Below, in pieces: positions 25,524 to 35,627 of a stretch of 46,878 nt of DNA; positions within the stretch are counted from its first letter, which is position 1; each line of letters opens with the position of its first letter. Source of the DNA: Sphingomonas sp. 32-66-10 (GTDB taxonomy: Bacteria; Pseudomonadota; Alphaproteobacteria; Sphingomonadales; Sphingomonadaceae); assembly GCA_002280565.1 (NCBI GenBank), contig NCEF01000009.1:1-46878 (forward strand). Reading direction: 5' to 3'. Under the pieces are notes generated by a model, which was not told the DNA's origin, did no database searches, and saw only the letters and a program-made list of their open reading frames with translations. Position numbers and translations under genes: made by a program.

Positions 25524-27336
25524 AGCGCGCCCGCACCACGCGTTTCAGCACGTCGAGCGGCATTGCGCCGCGCCGCAGCACGTCGTGAAACTGGCGCGGG
25601 TCCCATTTGTCGCCCGCCTTTGCCTTTGCTTCGTCACGTAGCTCCACCCAGACGGAATGGCCGATCTTGTAACTGCACGCCTGGCCGGGCCAGACGGTGT
25701 AGCGATCGATCTCACCCTGGCTGCGGCCGCGCGCGATGCCCGTGGTGGCAATGAAGTAATCGGTCGCCTGCTCCCGGCTCCAGCGTTTTGCGTGCAGCCC
25801 GCTATCCACCACCAGCCGTGTCGCGCGGAACAATAGCGACTGAAGGTAGCCGACCTGCCCGAGCGGGTCGCCGTCATACATGCCCATCTCGTCCGCCAGC
25901 TGCTCGGTATAGAGCGCCCAGCCCTCGCTATAGCCGCTAAAGCCCCCGCGCCGCCGGATCAGTGGAATATCCTGCGATTCCAGCGCGAGCATTACCTGAA
26001 GATGATGTCCCGGCACCGCCTCGTGATAGCTCAGCGTGGCGAGGCCGAACTTGGGCCGATCAAACGTATCGCGCAGGTTGATATAGTAGATGCCGGGACG
26101 CGCGCCATCCAGGCTTGCAGCTTGATAATAGCCGCCCGGGGCCCCCGCCTGAATCGCTGGCGGGACGCGGCGGACTTCGACCGGCGCCTTTGGCACTGCC
26201 GCGAACTGTTCGGGCAGCCGCTGTTCCATCGCCTTGACCTGCGCCCGCAAGCTTTGCAGCAGCGCCGCGCGTCCGGCATCGGTGTTGGGGAATAGCTGGT
26301 CGGGCCGCTCGTTCAGCGCCACCAGCCGCGCGCCGACGCTGCCCTGACCCATGCCCTGTGCCTTCAGGATCGTGTCGATCCGACCGCTGATCTCGGCAAC
26401 CTGTTCCAGCCCGATCCGGTGAATTTCGTCGCCGGACAGCTGCGTGGTCGTCGCGGCCTCCGCCGCAGCGGCATAATAGGCCTCGCCATCGGGCAGGCGC
26501 CAGACGCCCGCGTCATGCGTCGCCCGGCTGCGCAGGTCGCTGACCAGCGCCCGCTGGCCGTCGAGCGCGGGAAAGATCCTGTCGGCAACGATCTTCTCGG
26601 CCTGCACCGCGCGCTCGGGCGGGAGATTGGCGGCCGCGAGCTTGGCCCGGAATGACGTGACCAGCCCGGTTGCACCGGGTGCCTGGTCGCGCAACGCTGC
26701 AAGCTGCTTCAGCGTGGTGTCGAGAATATAGTCCGGCGCGAACACCCCGCGTGCGGCGTCCGCGCGCTGACGCTCGCTGTCCTGATCGAGCACCTTCGCA
26801 AACGCCTCAAGCCGGGCGAGATAAGCGTCGGCATCCGCCACATCCCGCACGCGATGCTGATTGTCGAGGAAATCGGGAACGTCCTGATAGGCACCAGTCA
26901 GCTGGGTCAGCCGATAAGGCGCATATCTCCCGCCGGCCGCGCCATAGCTAAAGCGCTCACGGCCGCTGATGCTGCGCTCCAGCTGATAGGTGACGATGTC
27001 ATAGTCGAGCCGCGCATTTTCGGCCAACGTCGCCGGGTCGATTGCCTTGATCGCCGCCAGTTCGCGCTTCGCTCGCGCGAGATCGCGCGCCGCATCCGCC
27101 GCGCTGCGCCCCGACAGCTGTGACTTGAGCGCAGCGTTCTTGCCGTTATCGAGACCCAACGCCGTTGCGCTTTCGGGGCTCTGCGTCATCCGGTCGTTGA
27201 AAATGCGATCGAGCAGCGACCGCAGCGTCGCGTCCCCCGACCCCGCGAGGCCCCGACCTCGAGCGGCGGCGGGTACAGCACTGGCCAGTGCCGCAGCGCC
27301 GACCGATTGGACAAACGAACGACGGCGCAGGGTCAT
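25516..27336 (-). CDS. DUF885-family protein, Tat-exported, putative metallopeptidase
   Basis: A 606-residue protein. It starts with a twin-arginine signal, MTLRRRSFVQSVGAAALASA, ending near VPAAARG. The mature part is a mostly helical DUF885 domain. About residue 438 it shows SYHEAVPGHHLQVML, a HExxxGHH-type zinc site seen across DUF885, which suggests peptidase activity in the periplasm; no substrate is known. The ATG at 27336 is the one that creates the Tat signal. It follows a small secreted protein gene by 19 nt and probably shares its transcript. Confidence 0.88.
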   Translation of the reverse strand: MTLRRRSFVQSVGAAALASAVPAAARGRGLAGSGDATLRSLLDRIFNDRMTQSPESATALGLDNGKNAALKSQLSGRSAADAARDLARAKRELAAIKAIDPATLAENARLDYDIVTYQLERSISGRERFSYGAAGGRYAPYRLTQLTGAYQDVPDFLDNQHRVRDVADADAYLARLEAFAKVLDQDSERQRADAARGVFAPDYILDTTLKQLAALRDQAPGATGLVTSFRAKLAAANLPPERAVQAEKIVADRIFPALDGQRALVSDLRSRATHDAGVWRLPDGEAYYAAAAEAATTTQLSGDEIHRIGLEQVAEISGRIDTILKAQGMGQGSVGARLVALNERPDQLFPNTDAGRAALLQSLRAQVKAMEQRLPEQFAAVPKAPVEVRRVPPAIQAGAPGGYYQAASLDGARPGIYYINLRDTFDRPKFGLATLSYHEAVPGHHLQVMLALESQDIPLIRRRGGFSGYSEGWALYTEQLADEMGMYDGDPLGQVGYLQSLLFRATRLVVDSGLHAKRWSREQATDYFIATTGIARGRSQGEIDRYTVWPGQACSYKIGHSVWVELRDEAKAKAGDKWDPRQFHDVLRRGAMPLDVLKRVVRARFS

Positions 27337-27355
27337 CGGGACATTGGGATCCGAA

Positions 27356-27751
27356 TCAATTGTCGAGTGCGGGCACACGCGCAACGCAGGCAGCGAGTGC
27401 CGAAACCGTCGCACCATCCTGTGCGCGCAGTTTCGGCTCGAGTTGCGCCGACAGTGCGGGGACTTCACTATCCACCGTCTTGCCGTTCTTCCCCGCCGCG
27501 CGGCCGGCATCCGCCGCCGCCATGCCCCAATAGATGAGGTGGTCGAACAATTGCGACTCCTGCGGCGTGCCCTTGCCGATCTTGAGTGCGGCATGCGTCA
27601 ACGCGGCGCAGTTCAGCGCCTCCGGATAGGGGGGCAATTTGCCCTGCGCCGTGGCGGCGGGGGCGGCGATGAGGGCCGCTGCGATTGCGGCGGCCTTCAG
27701 AACATGATCACGCAGTTGCTTTCTCCTCGGCCAGCGCCGTCTTGACTGCAT
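27356..27751 (-). CDS. Small secreted protein of unknown function
   Basis: I do not recognise a family. After a basic N-terminus it has a hydrophobic signal segment ([20 protein letters not shown]) and a mature part of roughly 95 residues with two cysteines (ALNCAAL and ALAACVA) that could form a disulfide. The start is unclear. The ATG at 27751 gives 131 residues and overlaps the alaS end by 44 nt; a CTG at 27715 has AGGAGA at good spacing; an ATG at 27705 is in another frame and stops at once. It lies between alaS and the DUF885 gene on the same strand. Confidence 0.65.
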   Translation of the reverse strand: MQSRRRWPRRKQLRDHVLKAAAIAAALIAAPAATAQGKLPPYPEALNCAALTHAALKIGKGTPQESQLFDHLIYWGMAAADAGRAAGKNGKTVDSEVPALSAQLEPKLRAQDGATVSALAACVARVPALDN

Positions 27752-30365
27752 CGATCGCGGCCTGGGCGTTGCCGCCCTCGGGACCGCCACCCTGCGCCAT
27801 GTCCGGCCGCCCGCCGCCGCCCTGCCCGCCCAGCGCGGCAACACCACGCTTGACCAGCTCGACGGCACTGAAGGTGCCGGTCAGGTCGTCGGTGACACCC
27901 ACCGCGATCGCTGCACGTCCTTCATTTACCGCAACAAAAGCTACCACAGCTGAACCGACGCGGCCTTTCGCCTCATCGACTGCGCCGCGCAGCGCCTTGG
28001 GATCGAGCCCGTCGAGGATCTGGCCGACGAAATTCACACCGCCAATCTGCTCGGGACCTGCCGGCGCCGCAGCGCCGCCGCCGCCCATGGCCAGTGCCTT
28101 CTTCGCCTCAGCCAGCTCGCGCTCCAGCTTGCGCCGCTCCTCGACCAGCGCCGCAACGCGCGCGCCCACCTCATCGGGCGAGGTCTTGAGCGTCGCCGCC
28201 ACCTCCCGCAGCTTCGCGTCACGATCGTTCAACCAGATGCGCGCGGCCTCGCCAGTCAGCGCCTCGATCCGGCGCACCCCGCTCGATACCGCGCTCTCGC
28301 TGACGATCTTGAACACCGCGATGTCGCCGGTCGCCTTGACGTGCGTACCGCCGCACAGCTCGACCGAATAATGTTTGTCGGTCATGCGGCCCATCGACAG
28401 GACGCGCACCTCGTCGCCGTACTTTTCGCCGAACAGCGCCAGCGCGCCCGCCGCAACCGCATCCTCGGGGGTCATCAGTCGGGTGCCGACCGTCTCGTTC
28501 GCGCGGATCTCCGCATTCACCTCGGCCTCGATATCCGCAATCTCCGCCGCGCTCAGCGCCGAGGGGTGCGAGAAGTCGAAACGGAAGCGGTCGGGCGCAA
28601 CCAGCGACCCCTTCTGCGTCACATGCCCGCCGAGCCGGTTGCGCAACGCGGCGTGGAGCAAATGGGTGGCCGAGTGATTGGCGCGAATCGCATCGCGGCG
28701 CGTCACGTCGATCGCCAGCTTGACGGTGTCGCCGACCTTGATCTCGCCGCGCGCCAGCGTCGCCTGATGCGCGTGCAGCCGGCCAAGCGGCTTCGACGTA
28801 TCGCTGACGATCGCCTCGGCTACATCGTTGCCGATCGTGCCAGCGTCGCCCATCTGGCCGCCGCTTTCGCCATAGAAAGGCGTCTGGTTGGTGAGGATCG
28901 TTACCTCATCGCCCGTACCGGCGCGGTCGACGCGCACGCCGTCCTTGACCAGAGCGACGACCTGTCCCTCGCCCTCGGTCGCGCCATAGCCGGTGAACTC
29001 GGTGCTCCCCAGCTCCTCGGCGATGTCGAACCACACTTCGTCGCTGGCCTTCGCCCCCGACCCCTTCCACGCGGCGCGCGCGGCATCCTTCTGGCGCTTC
29101 ATCGCCGCGTCGAACCCGTCGCGATCGACCTTCATGCCCTGCGGACGCAGCGCATCCTCGGTAAGGTCATAGGGAAATCCATAGGTGTCATAGAGCTTGA
29201 ACGCGGTCTCGCCGGACAGGGTATCGCCCTCACCCATCGAGCCCGTCGCTTCGTCGAGCAGCTTGAGCCCGTTCGCCAGCGTCTGGCGGAAGCGGGTTTC
29301 CTCCTGCAGCAGCGTCGCCTCGATCAGCGGCTGGGCACGGACCAGTTCGGGATAGGCGCCGCCCATTTCCGCGACCAGCGCCGGCACCATGCGGTGCATC
29401 AACGGCTCCTTCGCGCCCAGAATATGCGCATGGCGCATCGCGCGGCGCATGATGCGGCGCAGCACATAGCCGCGTCCTTCATTGGCCGGCAGCACGCCGT
29501 CCGCGACCAGGAAGCCGGAGGTGCGGATATGGTCGGCGATCACGCGATGGCTCGCCTGATTCTCGCCCGTCGTCGCCGACTGCGTCAGCGCCCCGCTCTC
29601 GGCGATCAGCGCCTTGAACGTGTCGGTGTCGTAATTGTCGTGCACGCCCTGCAGCACCGCCGCGATCCGCTCCAGTCCCATGCCGGTGTCGATGCTGGGC
29701 TTGGGCAGGTCGCCGACGATCTGGTCCGCTTCCTGCACATGCTGCATGAAGACGAGGTTCCAGATCTCGACAAAGCGGTCGCCATCCTCTTCCGGGCTGC
29801 CCGGAGGGCCGCCCCAGATATGGTCGCCATGATCGTAGAAGATTTCCGAACACGGCCCGCACGGACCATCCGACCCCATCGCCCAGAAATTATCCTTGGT
29901 CGCGATGCGGATGATGCGCTCTTCGGGCAGCCCCGCGATCTTCTTCCACAGCTCGAACGCCTGATCGTCGGTGTGATAGACGGTCGCGGTCAGCTTGTGC
30001 GCCGGCAGCCCCCATTCCTTGGTCAGCAGCGTCCAGGCATGCAGGATCGCCTGTTCCTTGAAATAATCGCCGAACGAGAAATTCCCGAGCATTTCAAAGA
30101 AGGTATGATGCCGCGCGGTATAGCCGACATTGTCGAGATCGTTATGCTTGCCGCCCGCGCGCACGCACTTCTGGCTCGACGCCGCGGTGGTGTAGGGCCG
30201 CGTCTCCAGGCCGGTGAACACGTTCTTGAACGGCACCATGCCCGCATTGACGAACATCAGCGTCGGATCGTTATGCGGCACCAGCGGCGCGGACGGGACG
30301 CGGGCATGGCCCTGGCCCTCGAAATAGTCGAGGAAGCTGCGGCGGATATCGTTGGTCGAGGTCAT
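27708..30365 (-). CDS. alaS: Alanyl-tRNA synthetase
   Basis: Charges tRNA-Ala, one of whose genes lies at the left end of this window. The 885-residue protein has the class II catalytic domain ([47 protein letters not shown]), the editing domain with HSATHLLH (about 565) and [11 protein letters not shown] (about 672) carrying the zinc ligands, a coiled coil near 730-765, and a glycine-rich C-Ala domain. The length is full. The 3' end overlaps the next small gene. Confidence 0.97.
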   Translation of the reverse strand: MTSTNDIRRSFLDYFEGQGHARVPSAPLVPHNDPTLMFVNAGMVPFKNVFTGLETRPYTTAASSQKCVRAGGKHNDLDNVGYTARHHTFFEMLGNFSFGDYFKEQAILHAWTLLTKEWGLPAHKLTATVYHTDDQAFELWKKIAGLPEERIIRIATKDNFWAMGSDGPCGPCSEIFYDHGDHIWGGPPGSPEEDGDRFVEIWNLVFMQHVQEADQIVGDLPKPSIDTGMGLERIAAVLQGVHDNYDTDTFKALIAESGALTQSATTGENQASHRVIADHIRTSGFLVADGVLPANEGRGYVLRRIMRRAMRHAHILGAKEPLMHRMVPALVAEMGGAYPELVRAQPLIEATLLQEETRFRQTLANGLKLLDEATGSMGEGDTLSGETAFKLYDTYGFPYDLTEDALRPQGMKVDRDGFDAAMKRQKDAARAAWKGSGAKASDEVWFDIAEELGSTEFTGYGATEGEGQVVALVKDGVRVDRAGTGDEVTILTNQTPFYGESGGQMGDAGTIGNDVAEAIVSDTSKPLGRLHAHQATLARGEIKVGDTVKLAIDVTRRDAIRANHSATHLLHAALRNRLGGHVTQKGSLVAPDRFRFDFSHPSALSAAEIADIEAEVNAEIRANETVGTRLMTPEDAVAAGALALFGEKYGDEVRVLSMGRMTDKHYSVELCGGTHVKATGDIAVFKIVSESAVSSGVRRIEALTGEAARIWLNDRDAKLREVAATLKTSPDEVGARVAALVEERRKLERELAEAKKALAMGGGGAAAPAGPEQIGGVNFVGQILDGLDPKALRGAVDEAKGRVGSAVVAFVAVNEGRAAIAVGVTDDLTGTFSAVELVKRGVAALGGQGGGGRPDMAQGGGPEGGNAQAAIDAVKTALAEEKATA

Positions 30366-30414
30366 TTTCGCGACTTAAGCGCGCCGAGGCGTTCGCTCAA
30401 GCGAAACGGTTCGA

Positions 30415-30981
30415 TCAGGGTGATTGGGATATCGCCTCGGGTGGAACGAGATCCAGGTCTCTGGCAACGGCCCAGACCTGAGCCTTCAACTCTTCGTCAG
30501 AAATTTCCTTACTCAACAAAGGCTGGAGTGCGGACCGAGCTTCATCGTCGCGATCAGCTCGGCTCAGCGCGATTGCGCGGTTCAGTGCCGTACAGTCAGG
30601 TTTGGCACCGAACATCCCGTCGCAATCGCGATAGGCCTCCAGTGCCTCATCGTATCGGCCCAAATCCGAAAGGTAGTTGGCCCGAAGATGGCCCAAACGC
30701 CAAACGGGCTTCAAAGCGATTCCCGAACTCAACGTATCGACTGCCGCTTCAAGATTTCCCCGCTCAGCTTGGACGACGGCGATGAGCTCAACCCCTCCGG
30801 TGAACTTCATCGCGACCAGCTTCTTGCCGACGCCTTCGGCCTTCGACAGCTGACCCTCGTCCACATAGTGCCAGCCCTTCTCGAGAAGATCTTCAGCGTC
30901 CGCTTGCGTTATGCCGGGGGGAGGACCGGGCAGGTCTCGCAGCCGCCAGACTATGCGCCTGATCCAAGTCACAAATGTCAC
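30415..30981 (-). CDS. TPR-repeat protein of unknown role
   Basis: A 188-residue protein, probably cytoplasmic, with degenerate tetratricopeptide repeats (about 40-165), for example LGRYDEALEAYRDCDGMFG and CTALNRAIALSRADRDDEAR. The start is the GTG at 30981, which overlaps the stop of the upstream peptidase gene by 4 nt (GTGA); another GTG at 30972 is possible. Longer frames run inside the peptidase gene. Base composition is slightly less GC-rich than its neighbours. No specific partner can be named; the overlap suggests co-expression with the M24 peptidase. Confidence 0.72.
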   Translation of the reverse strand: MTFVTWIRRIVWRLRDLPGPPPGITQADAEDLLEKGWHYVDEGQLSKAEGVGKKLVAMKFTGGVELIAVVQAERGNLEAAVDTLSSGIALKPVWRLGHLRANYLSDLGRYDEALEAYRDCDGMFGAKPDCTALNRAIALSRADRDDEARSALQPLLSKEISDEELKAQVWAVARDLDLVPPEAISQSP

Positions 30982-32228
30982 CCGATCGGCTCCTCGATCG
31001 ACCTCGGCGGCACGCTGAACCATTTCGGCCCAGCCACCGTCATGTGGAAGCAATCCTCCAGCCGGACGCCGAACTTGCCCGGCAGATACAGGCCCGGTTC
31101 GTTCGAGAAGCACATGCCCGGCGCCAGCTTCGTAATCTCGCCGCGCACCAGGTTGATCGGTTCATGCCCGTCCATGCCGATACCATGGCCGGTACGGTGC
31201 GACAGGCCGGGGAGCTTGTAGTCGGGGCCATAGCCCAGCGTCGCATACCAGCCACGCACCGCATCATCGACGCGGCCCGCCGGGGTGCCGAGCTGTGCGG
31301 CGGCGAAGGCGCGCTGCTGTCCGGCGCGGACATGCTCCCACACCTTGCGCTGCTCCGCACTCGCCGCGCCATGGACGAAGGTGCGGCTGATGTCGCTTTC
31401 ATAGCCAAGGACCCGCGCGCCGCAGTCCATCAGCACGACCTCGCCCTTCACCACCCGTTGCGGCTTGCCCGTGCCGTGCGGATAGGCCGATGCCTCGCCC
31501 AGCAGGATCAGGTTGAACGCCACCTGCCCGCCCAGCTTGACCGTCGCCGCGGTCATCAGCGCGGCGATGTCCGCCGGAGTCATGCCCGCCTCGATCCGGG
31601 GGTAGGTCCAGCGATAGGCGGCCAGCGTCACATCCGCCGCCTTTTGCATCAGCGCGATTTCAGCCGGCGTCTTGAACATCCGGCACCCGCGCACGACCGG
31701 GTTGGCCGACACGATCTTCACGCCCGCAAGCGCACGCCACATGCCATCGACCGCAAAGAAGCGCGCGGTTTCCTCGATCCCCAGCGGGCGGCCGAGCAGC
31801 TTTTTCTCGCGCAGGAACCCGGCGACCACCGCGAACGGATCCTCATGCTCCTGCCACACCCGGATTTCCGCCGGAATGCCGAGCGATTCGCGGACCGACG
31901 GTTCCTCGAAAAACGGGGTGACGATGATCGGATCGCCCTCGACCGGGATCACCGCCGCAGTCAGCCGCTCGCTCCGCCCCCAGCGCACGCCGGTAAAATA
32001 GAGCAGGCTGGCCCCCGGCTCGATCAGCACCGCGCCGATGCCGTTCGCCTTCATCAGCGCCTGCGCGCGGCCGAGCCGGGCGGCGCGTTCCGCGCGCCCG
32101 ATCGGCACAGCGTCGCCAGTGATCGGTTGCAACGCCGTCAGGTCGACCTGCGCCGCCCGCGCGACGGCGGAAAACCCGATCGGCGCCAGCGCACCCGCCG
32201 CGATCAACCCGCGCCGGGTCAGCCTCAT
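30978..32228 (-). CDS. M24-family metallopeptidase (Xaa-Pro peptidase-like), Tat-exported
   Basis: A 416-residue pita-bread-fold enzyme. The N-terminus MRLTRRGLIAAGALAPIGFS looks like a twin-arginine signal, so it probably acts in the periplasm, unlike cytoplasmic PepP. The creatinase-type N-domain (about 30-180) precedes the catalytic domain, in which the five metal ligands are visible in order: VLMDCG, GYESDISRTF, HGIGMDGHE, FSNEPGLY and VRLEDCF. Likely specificity is for peptides with proline at the second position, or similar. It overlaps the transporter gene upstream and the TPR gene downstream by 4 nt each. Confidence 0.9.
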   Translation of the reverse strand: MRLTRRGLIAAGALAPIGFSAVARAAQVDLTALQPITGDAVPIGRAERAARLGRAQALMKANGIGAVLIEPGASLLYFTGVRWGRSERLTAAVIPVEGDPIIVTPFFEEPSVRESLGIPAEIRVWQEHEDPFAVVAGFLREKKLLGRPLGIEETARFFAVDGMWRALAGVKIVSANPVVRGCRMFKTPAEIALMQKAADVTLAAYRWTYPRIEAGMTPADIAALMTAATVKLGGQVAFNLILLGEASAYPHGTGKPQRVVKGEVVLMDCGARVLGYESDISRTFVHGAASAEQRKVWEHVRAGQQRAFAAAQLGTPAGRVDDAVRGWYATLGYGPDYKLPGLSHRTGHGIGMDGHEPINLVRGEITKLAPGMCFSNEPGLYLPGKFGVRLEDCFHMTVAGPKWFSVPPRSIEEPIG

Positions 32229-33535
32229 GCCACCGGCTCCGGCGTCTCCTTCTCACCCGCCGACACGATCGTCGCGAGCACCAGATCGCCGATGACGTTA
32301 AGCACGGTGCGGCACATGTCGAGGAAACGATCGACGCCCAGCACCAGGCCGATGCCCGCCGGCGGCACCCCGACCATGCCCAGGATCAGCGCGATCACCG
32401 GCAGCGATCCCGCCGGGACGCCCGCCGTGCCGATGCCGCCCAGGATGCACACCAGCATCACCGTGATCTGCTGCCCAAGCGTCAAGTCGACGCCAAAGAA
32501 TTGCGCGAGGAAGATCACCGTCACCCCCTCGAACATCGCGGTGCCATTCTGGTTCGCCGTCGCGCCGATCGTCAGGACAAAACGCGACACCTTGGGCGGC
32601 AGCTTGAGCTTGGTCTCTGCAACGCGCAGCGCGGTCGGCAGCGTCGCGTTGGACGATGCGGTGGAGAAGGCCATCACCGCCGCCTCCTGCGTCTGGCGGA
32701 AAAAGACGAGCGGATTCTTGCGCGCGAGCAGCAGTAGCAGGATCGGGAAGATCACGAACATCTGCGTGCCGAGCGCGGCCAGCACAACGCCGACAAAGGC
32801 GAGCAGCCGTACCAGCAATTCCCAGCCGAACAGCGCAGCCAGGTTGAACATGAAACAGAACACGGCGATCGGCGCGAGCCGGATGACGAGGCCGATCAGC
32901 CGCATCGAAACTTCGAAAATCCCCTCGATCCCGCGCTTGAGCGTCTGCACCTGCGGGCGGTCGGCGGTGAGCAGGATGCCGATGCCGAAGAACAGCGCGA
33001 AGAACATGATCGCGAGGATGTCGTTGGCGTTCATCGCCGCGACGACGTTGGTGGGCACGATGTTGAGGATGGCGTCCACGCCAGTCGGCGTGCTGGCGGT
33101 GCGGTCAAGGATCGCGCCCGCACTGTCCCCGGACGCAGCGAGCAACGCCTGCGCCTCAACGCGATCCACCCCGGCGCCGGGCTGAAGCAGGTTCACCAGC
33201 AACAGGCTGACGATCACCGCGATGGTCGAGACACAGACAGTCAGCACCAGCGTGCGCAGGCCGACGCGTTTCAGGGCGGCGATCTCGCCCATCTCTGCGA
33301 TGCCGACGACCAGCGCCGAGAAGAGCAGCGGGATCACCAGCATGAACAACAGGCGCAGGAACACCTGGCAAATCGGGCCGGTCACATAGGTCGTGACGGT
33401 CTTGACCCAAGCCGCGTCGGCGGAGGTGAAATGGACGAACAGGCCAAGCGCAAGGCCCAGCACGAACCCGCCCAGCATCTGCCATTGCAGCGTCGATTCG
33501 CGCCGCCGCTCCGTGATCGCCTCTGCGCCCGACAT
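32225..33535 (-). CDS. Dicarboxylate/amino acid:cation symporter (DAACS family)
   Basis: A 436-residue inner-membrane carrier of the GltP/DctA family. Landmarks are the helical-hairpin serine-rich motif AFSTASSNATLPTALR, the NQNGTAMFEG segment (NMDGT-like, substrate and cation site) and the GVPAGSLPVIALILGMVGVP hairpin. Family members import glutamate, aspartate or C4-dicarboxylates with Na+ or H+; the exact substrate is not decidable here. It overlaps the M24 peptidase by 4 nt, which suggests that released peptides or amino acids are taken up (inference). Confidence 0.92.
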   Translation of the reverse strand: MSGAEAITERRRESTLQWQMLGGFVLGLALGLFVHFTSADAAWVKTVTTYVTGPICQVFLRLLFMLVIPLLFSALVVGIAEMGEIAALKRVGLRTLVLTVCVSTIAVIVSLLLVNLLQPGAGVDRVEAQALLAASGDSAGAILDRTASTPTGVDAILNIVPTNVVAAMNANDILAIMFFALFFGIGILLTADRPQVQTLKRGIEGIFEVSMRLIGLVIRLAPIAVFCFMFNLAALFGWELLVRLLAFVGVVLAALGTQMFVIFPILLLLLARKNPLVFFRQTQEAAVMAFSTASSNATLPTALRVAETKLKLPPKVSRFVLTIGATANQNGTAMFEGVTVIFLAQFFGVDLTLGQQITVMLVCILGGIGTAGVPAGSLPVIALILGMVGVPPAGIGLVLGVDRFLDMCRTVLNVIGDLVLATIVSAGEKETPEPVA

Positions 33536-33560
33536 GCGTCCCCCTTAACTTGTTGCAGCG

Positions 33561-34202
33561 TCACGCATAGGCATAGGGGCCGCCCTTGGCGAGAGCCGTC
33601 TGATAGGCGGGGCGGGCATGGACCTTGTCGAGCCACGCGATCGTCGCGGGACGCGATGCGTCGAGTCCCCCGCGTGAGCGCGCAGCTTCAAGCGGAAAGC
33701 TCATCATTACATCCGCCGCGGTCATCGCGTCGCCCGCGAACCAGGGGCGGCTGGCCAGTTCGGCCTCGACGAAGTCGAGATGGACGTCGATCATCGGCTG
33801 GATCTTCTTCTGCGCCGCCTTGCCGAAGATCGGAACGCGCATCAGCACCAGCTTGACCAGCAGCGGTGGCATCAGCGAACCCTCCGCATAGTGCATGAAG
33901 TGGCGATAGCGGAGTGCCGACTCGCGGTGCGCCGGCGCGCCGAGCCGCCCATCAGCCTTTTCGACCAGATATTCGATGATGGCGCCCGTCTCCGCCACGG
34001 TGCGCGGCGTGTCGCTGTCGGGGTCCGCATCGACGATCACCGGCGACTTGCCCAGCGGATGCACTGCCCGGAGTTCGGGCGGAGCAAGCATCGTCTTGGG
34101 GTTCCGCTCGTAGCGCTTGATCTCATAGCGAAGGCCAAGCTCTTCGAGCAGCCAGAGCACGCGCTGCGAGCGCGAATTTTCCAGATGGTGGACGGTGATC
34201 AT
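33561..34202 (-). CDS. Glutathione S-transferase family protein
   Basis: A 213-residue cytosolic protein. The N-terminal thioredoxin-like domain (1-80) begins ITVHHLENSRSQRVLWLLEE with a serine-rich active-site loop and the GKSPVIVD and ETGAIIEYLVEK motifs that bind glutathione. The all-helical C-domain (about 95-205) includes WFAGDAMTAADVMMSFPLE. The substrate is unknown. It lies 25 nt upstream of the DAACS gene with no terminator between them, so co-transcription is possible. AAGGGAG about 10 nt before the ATG is the likely ribosome-binding site. Confidence 0.92.
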   Translation of the reverse strand: MITVHHLENSRSQRVLWLLEELGLRYEIKRYERNPKTMLAPPELRAVHPLGKSPVIVDADPDSDTPRTVAETGAIIEYLVEKADGRLGAPAHRESALRYRHFMHYAEGSLMPPLLVKLVLMRVPIFGKAAQKKIQPMIDVHLDFVEAELASRPWFAGDAMTAADVMMSFPLEAARSRGGLDASRPATIAWLDKVHARPAYQTALAKGGPYAYA

Positions 34203-34277
34203 CGCTGCGCGCTCCCTTGTCTATGCCGTGCGGGGTTTACGCGTTTGTGCGCGGATGCAGCGAAAATGGAAAGAGGC

Positions 34278-34304
34278 GCCCGGCACGGATTTGCGACGCC
34301 GGGC
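34278..34304. other. GC-rich hairpin between gst and recA
   Basis: GCCCGGC (34278-34284) pairs with GCCGGGC (34298-34304) around a 13-nt loop. There is no U-tract on either strand. The same GCCCGGC core recurs in the recA terminator 83 nt away. The rest of 34203-34499 shows no convincing gene; short frames there have no recognisable product or ribosome-binding site. Confidence 0.45.
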
Positions 34305-34357
34305 AGCAAATCCTCAGCGATTCGGTCCGCAGCGTTTCGAAACCGCCGCGAACAGGA

Positions 34358-34386
34358 AAGGCCCGGCGCACGCCACGCCGGGCCTT
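34358..34386 (-). terminator. Rho-independent terminator of recA
   Basis: AAGGCCCGGCG (34358-34368) pairs perfectly with CGCCGGGCCTT (34376-34386) around a 7-nt loop. On the minus strand the stem ends in CCTTTCC. It lies 114 nt past the recA stop. The U-tract is short, so efficiency is uncertain. Confidence 0.65.
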
Positions 34387-34499
34387 CCAATGGGAGACTG
34401 GTCCCTTGACCGCCACCGACCTGTCGATCCGGCACGGCCCGCAACAGGCATTGCTGCCCGAAACTGGTTAACGACGGCTTTTCCGCCGCTATCGTAAAA

Positions 34500-35570
34500 T
34501 CAGAGGTCGTCTTCCGCGTCGGGCCCGGTCATCATCTCCTCGGCGACCTTTTCCGTCCGGCTGCGGATGGCCGCCTCCAGCCGCGCGCAGACATCGGCAT
34601 TTTCCTTGAGGAACGTCTTGGCGTTTTCACGCCCCTGGCCGATGCGAATGCTGTCATAGCTGAACCAGGCGCCCGCCTTTTCGACCAGCCCGGCCTTCAC
34701 GCCGATATCGAGGATCTCGCCGATCTTCGAGATGCCCTGCCCGTACATGATGTCGAACTCGACCTGCTTGAACGGCGGCGCGACCTTGTTCTTCACCACC
34801 TTCACCCGGGTGGTGTTGCCGATGATATCGTCGCGATCCTTGATCTGCCCGGTGCGGCGGATGTCGAGTCGAACCGAGGCGTAGAATTTGAGCGCATTGC
34901 CGCCGGTCGTGGTCTCCGGATTACCGTACATCACCCCGATCTTCATGCGCAGCTGGTTGATGAAGATCACCATGCAGCGCGAACGGCTGATCGAGCCGGT
35001 CAGCTTGCGCAGCGACTGCGACATCAGGCGTGCCTGAAGGCCGACATGGCTGTCGCCCATCTCGCCCTCGATTTCAGCGCGCGGCACCAGCGCCGCCACC
35101 GAATCCACCACAAGCACATCGATCGCGTTGGAGCGAACCAGCGTATCGACGATTTCGAGCGCCTGTTCGCCCGTGTCGGGCTGCGACACGATCAGTTCGT
35201 CAATGTTGACACCTAGCTTCTTGGCATAGACCGGATCGAGCGCGTGCTCGGCATCGACAAAGGCCGCGGTTCCGCCGCCCTTTTGCGCTTCCGCGATGAC
35301 GTGCAGCGCCAGCGTGGTCTTGCCCGAGCTTTCCGGCCCATAAACCTCGATCACGCGGCCGCGCGGCAGGCCGCCGACGCCCAGCGCGATGTCCAGCCCA
35401 AGCGAGCCGGTCGAGATCGCCTCGACCTGCATCGTCTCCTTGGAGCCGAGCTTCATCGCGCTGCCCTTGCCGAACGCGCGATCGATCTGTGCCAGCGCCG
35501 CATCGAGCGCCTTCTGCTTATCCGGAGAAATGCCCATCTTGCCTTCGATCACCTTGAGGGAAGCTGCCAT
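34500..35570 (-). CDS. recA: Recombinase RecA
   Basis: Forms the filament on single-stranded DNA that drives strand exchange and triggers LexA self-cleavage. The 356-residue protein has Walker [10 protein letters not shown] (78-86), the [20 protein letters not shown] core, [20 protein letters not shown] with loop L1, [20 protein letters not shown] with loop L2, and an acidic C-tail ending DAEDDL. GGAGA lies 6 nt before the ATG at 35570. A LexA-type box overlaps its promoter. Upstream on the same strand lie a stand-alone receiver and cckA. Confidence 0.98.
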   Translation of the reverse strand: MAASLKVIEGKMGISPDKQKALDAALAQIDRAFGKGSAMKLGSKETMQVEAISTGSLGLDIALGVGGLPRGRVIEVYGPESSGKTTLALHVIAEAQKGGGTAAFVDAEHALDPVYAKKLGVNIDELIVSQPDTGEQALEIVDTLVRSNAIDVLVVDSVAALVPRAEIEGEMGDSHVGLQARLMSQSLRKLTGSISRSRCMVIFINQLRMKIGVMYGNPETTTGGNALKFYASVRLDIRRTGQIKDRDDIIGNTTRVKVVKNKVAPPFKQVEFDIMYGQGISKIGEILDIGVKAGLVEKAGAWFSYDSIRIGQGRENAKTFLKENADVCARLEAAIRSRTEKVAEEMMTGPDAEDDL

Positions 35571-35627
35571 GAGAGATCTCCGTCGCTAAATGCTTTGCGG
35601 CCCAGGTTCAACCATTGCCTGGTGACG

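Noticed and set aside
28341-30785. An 814-codon plus-strand frame antisense to alaS
   Set aside because: An Arg/His/Ala-rich shadow of a real synthetase gene with all its motifs; no domain of its own.
34217-34471. An 84-codon plus-strand frame in the gst-recA gap
   Set aside because: No ribosome-binding site, no recognisable family, and it runs through both hairpins; most likely noncoding.
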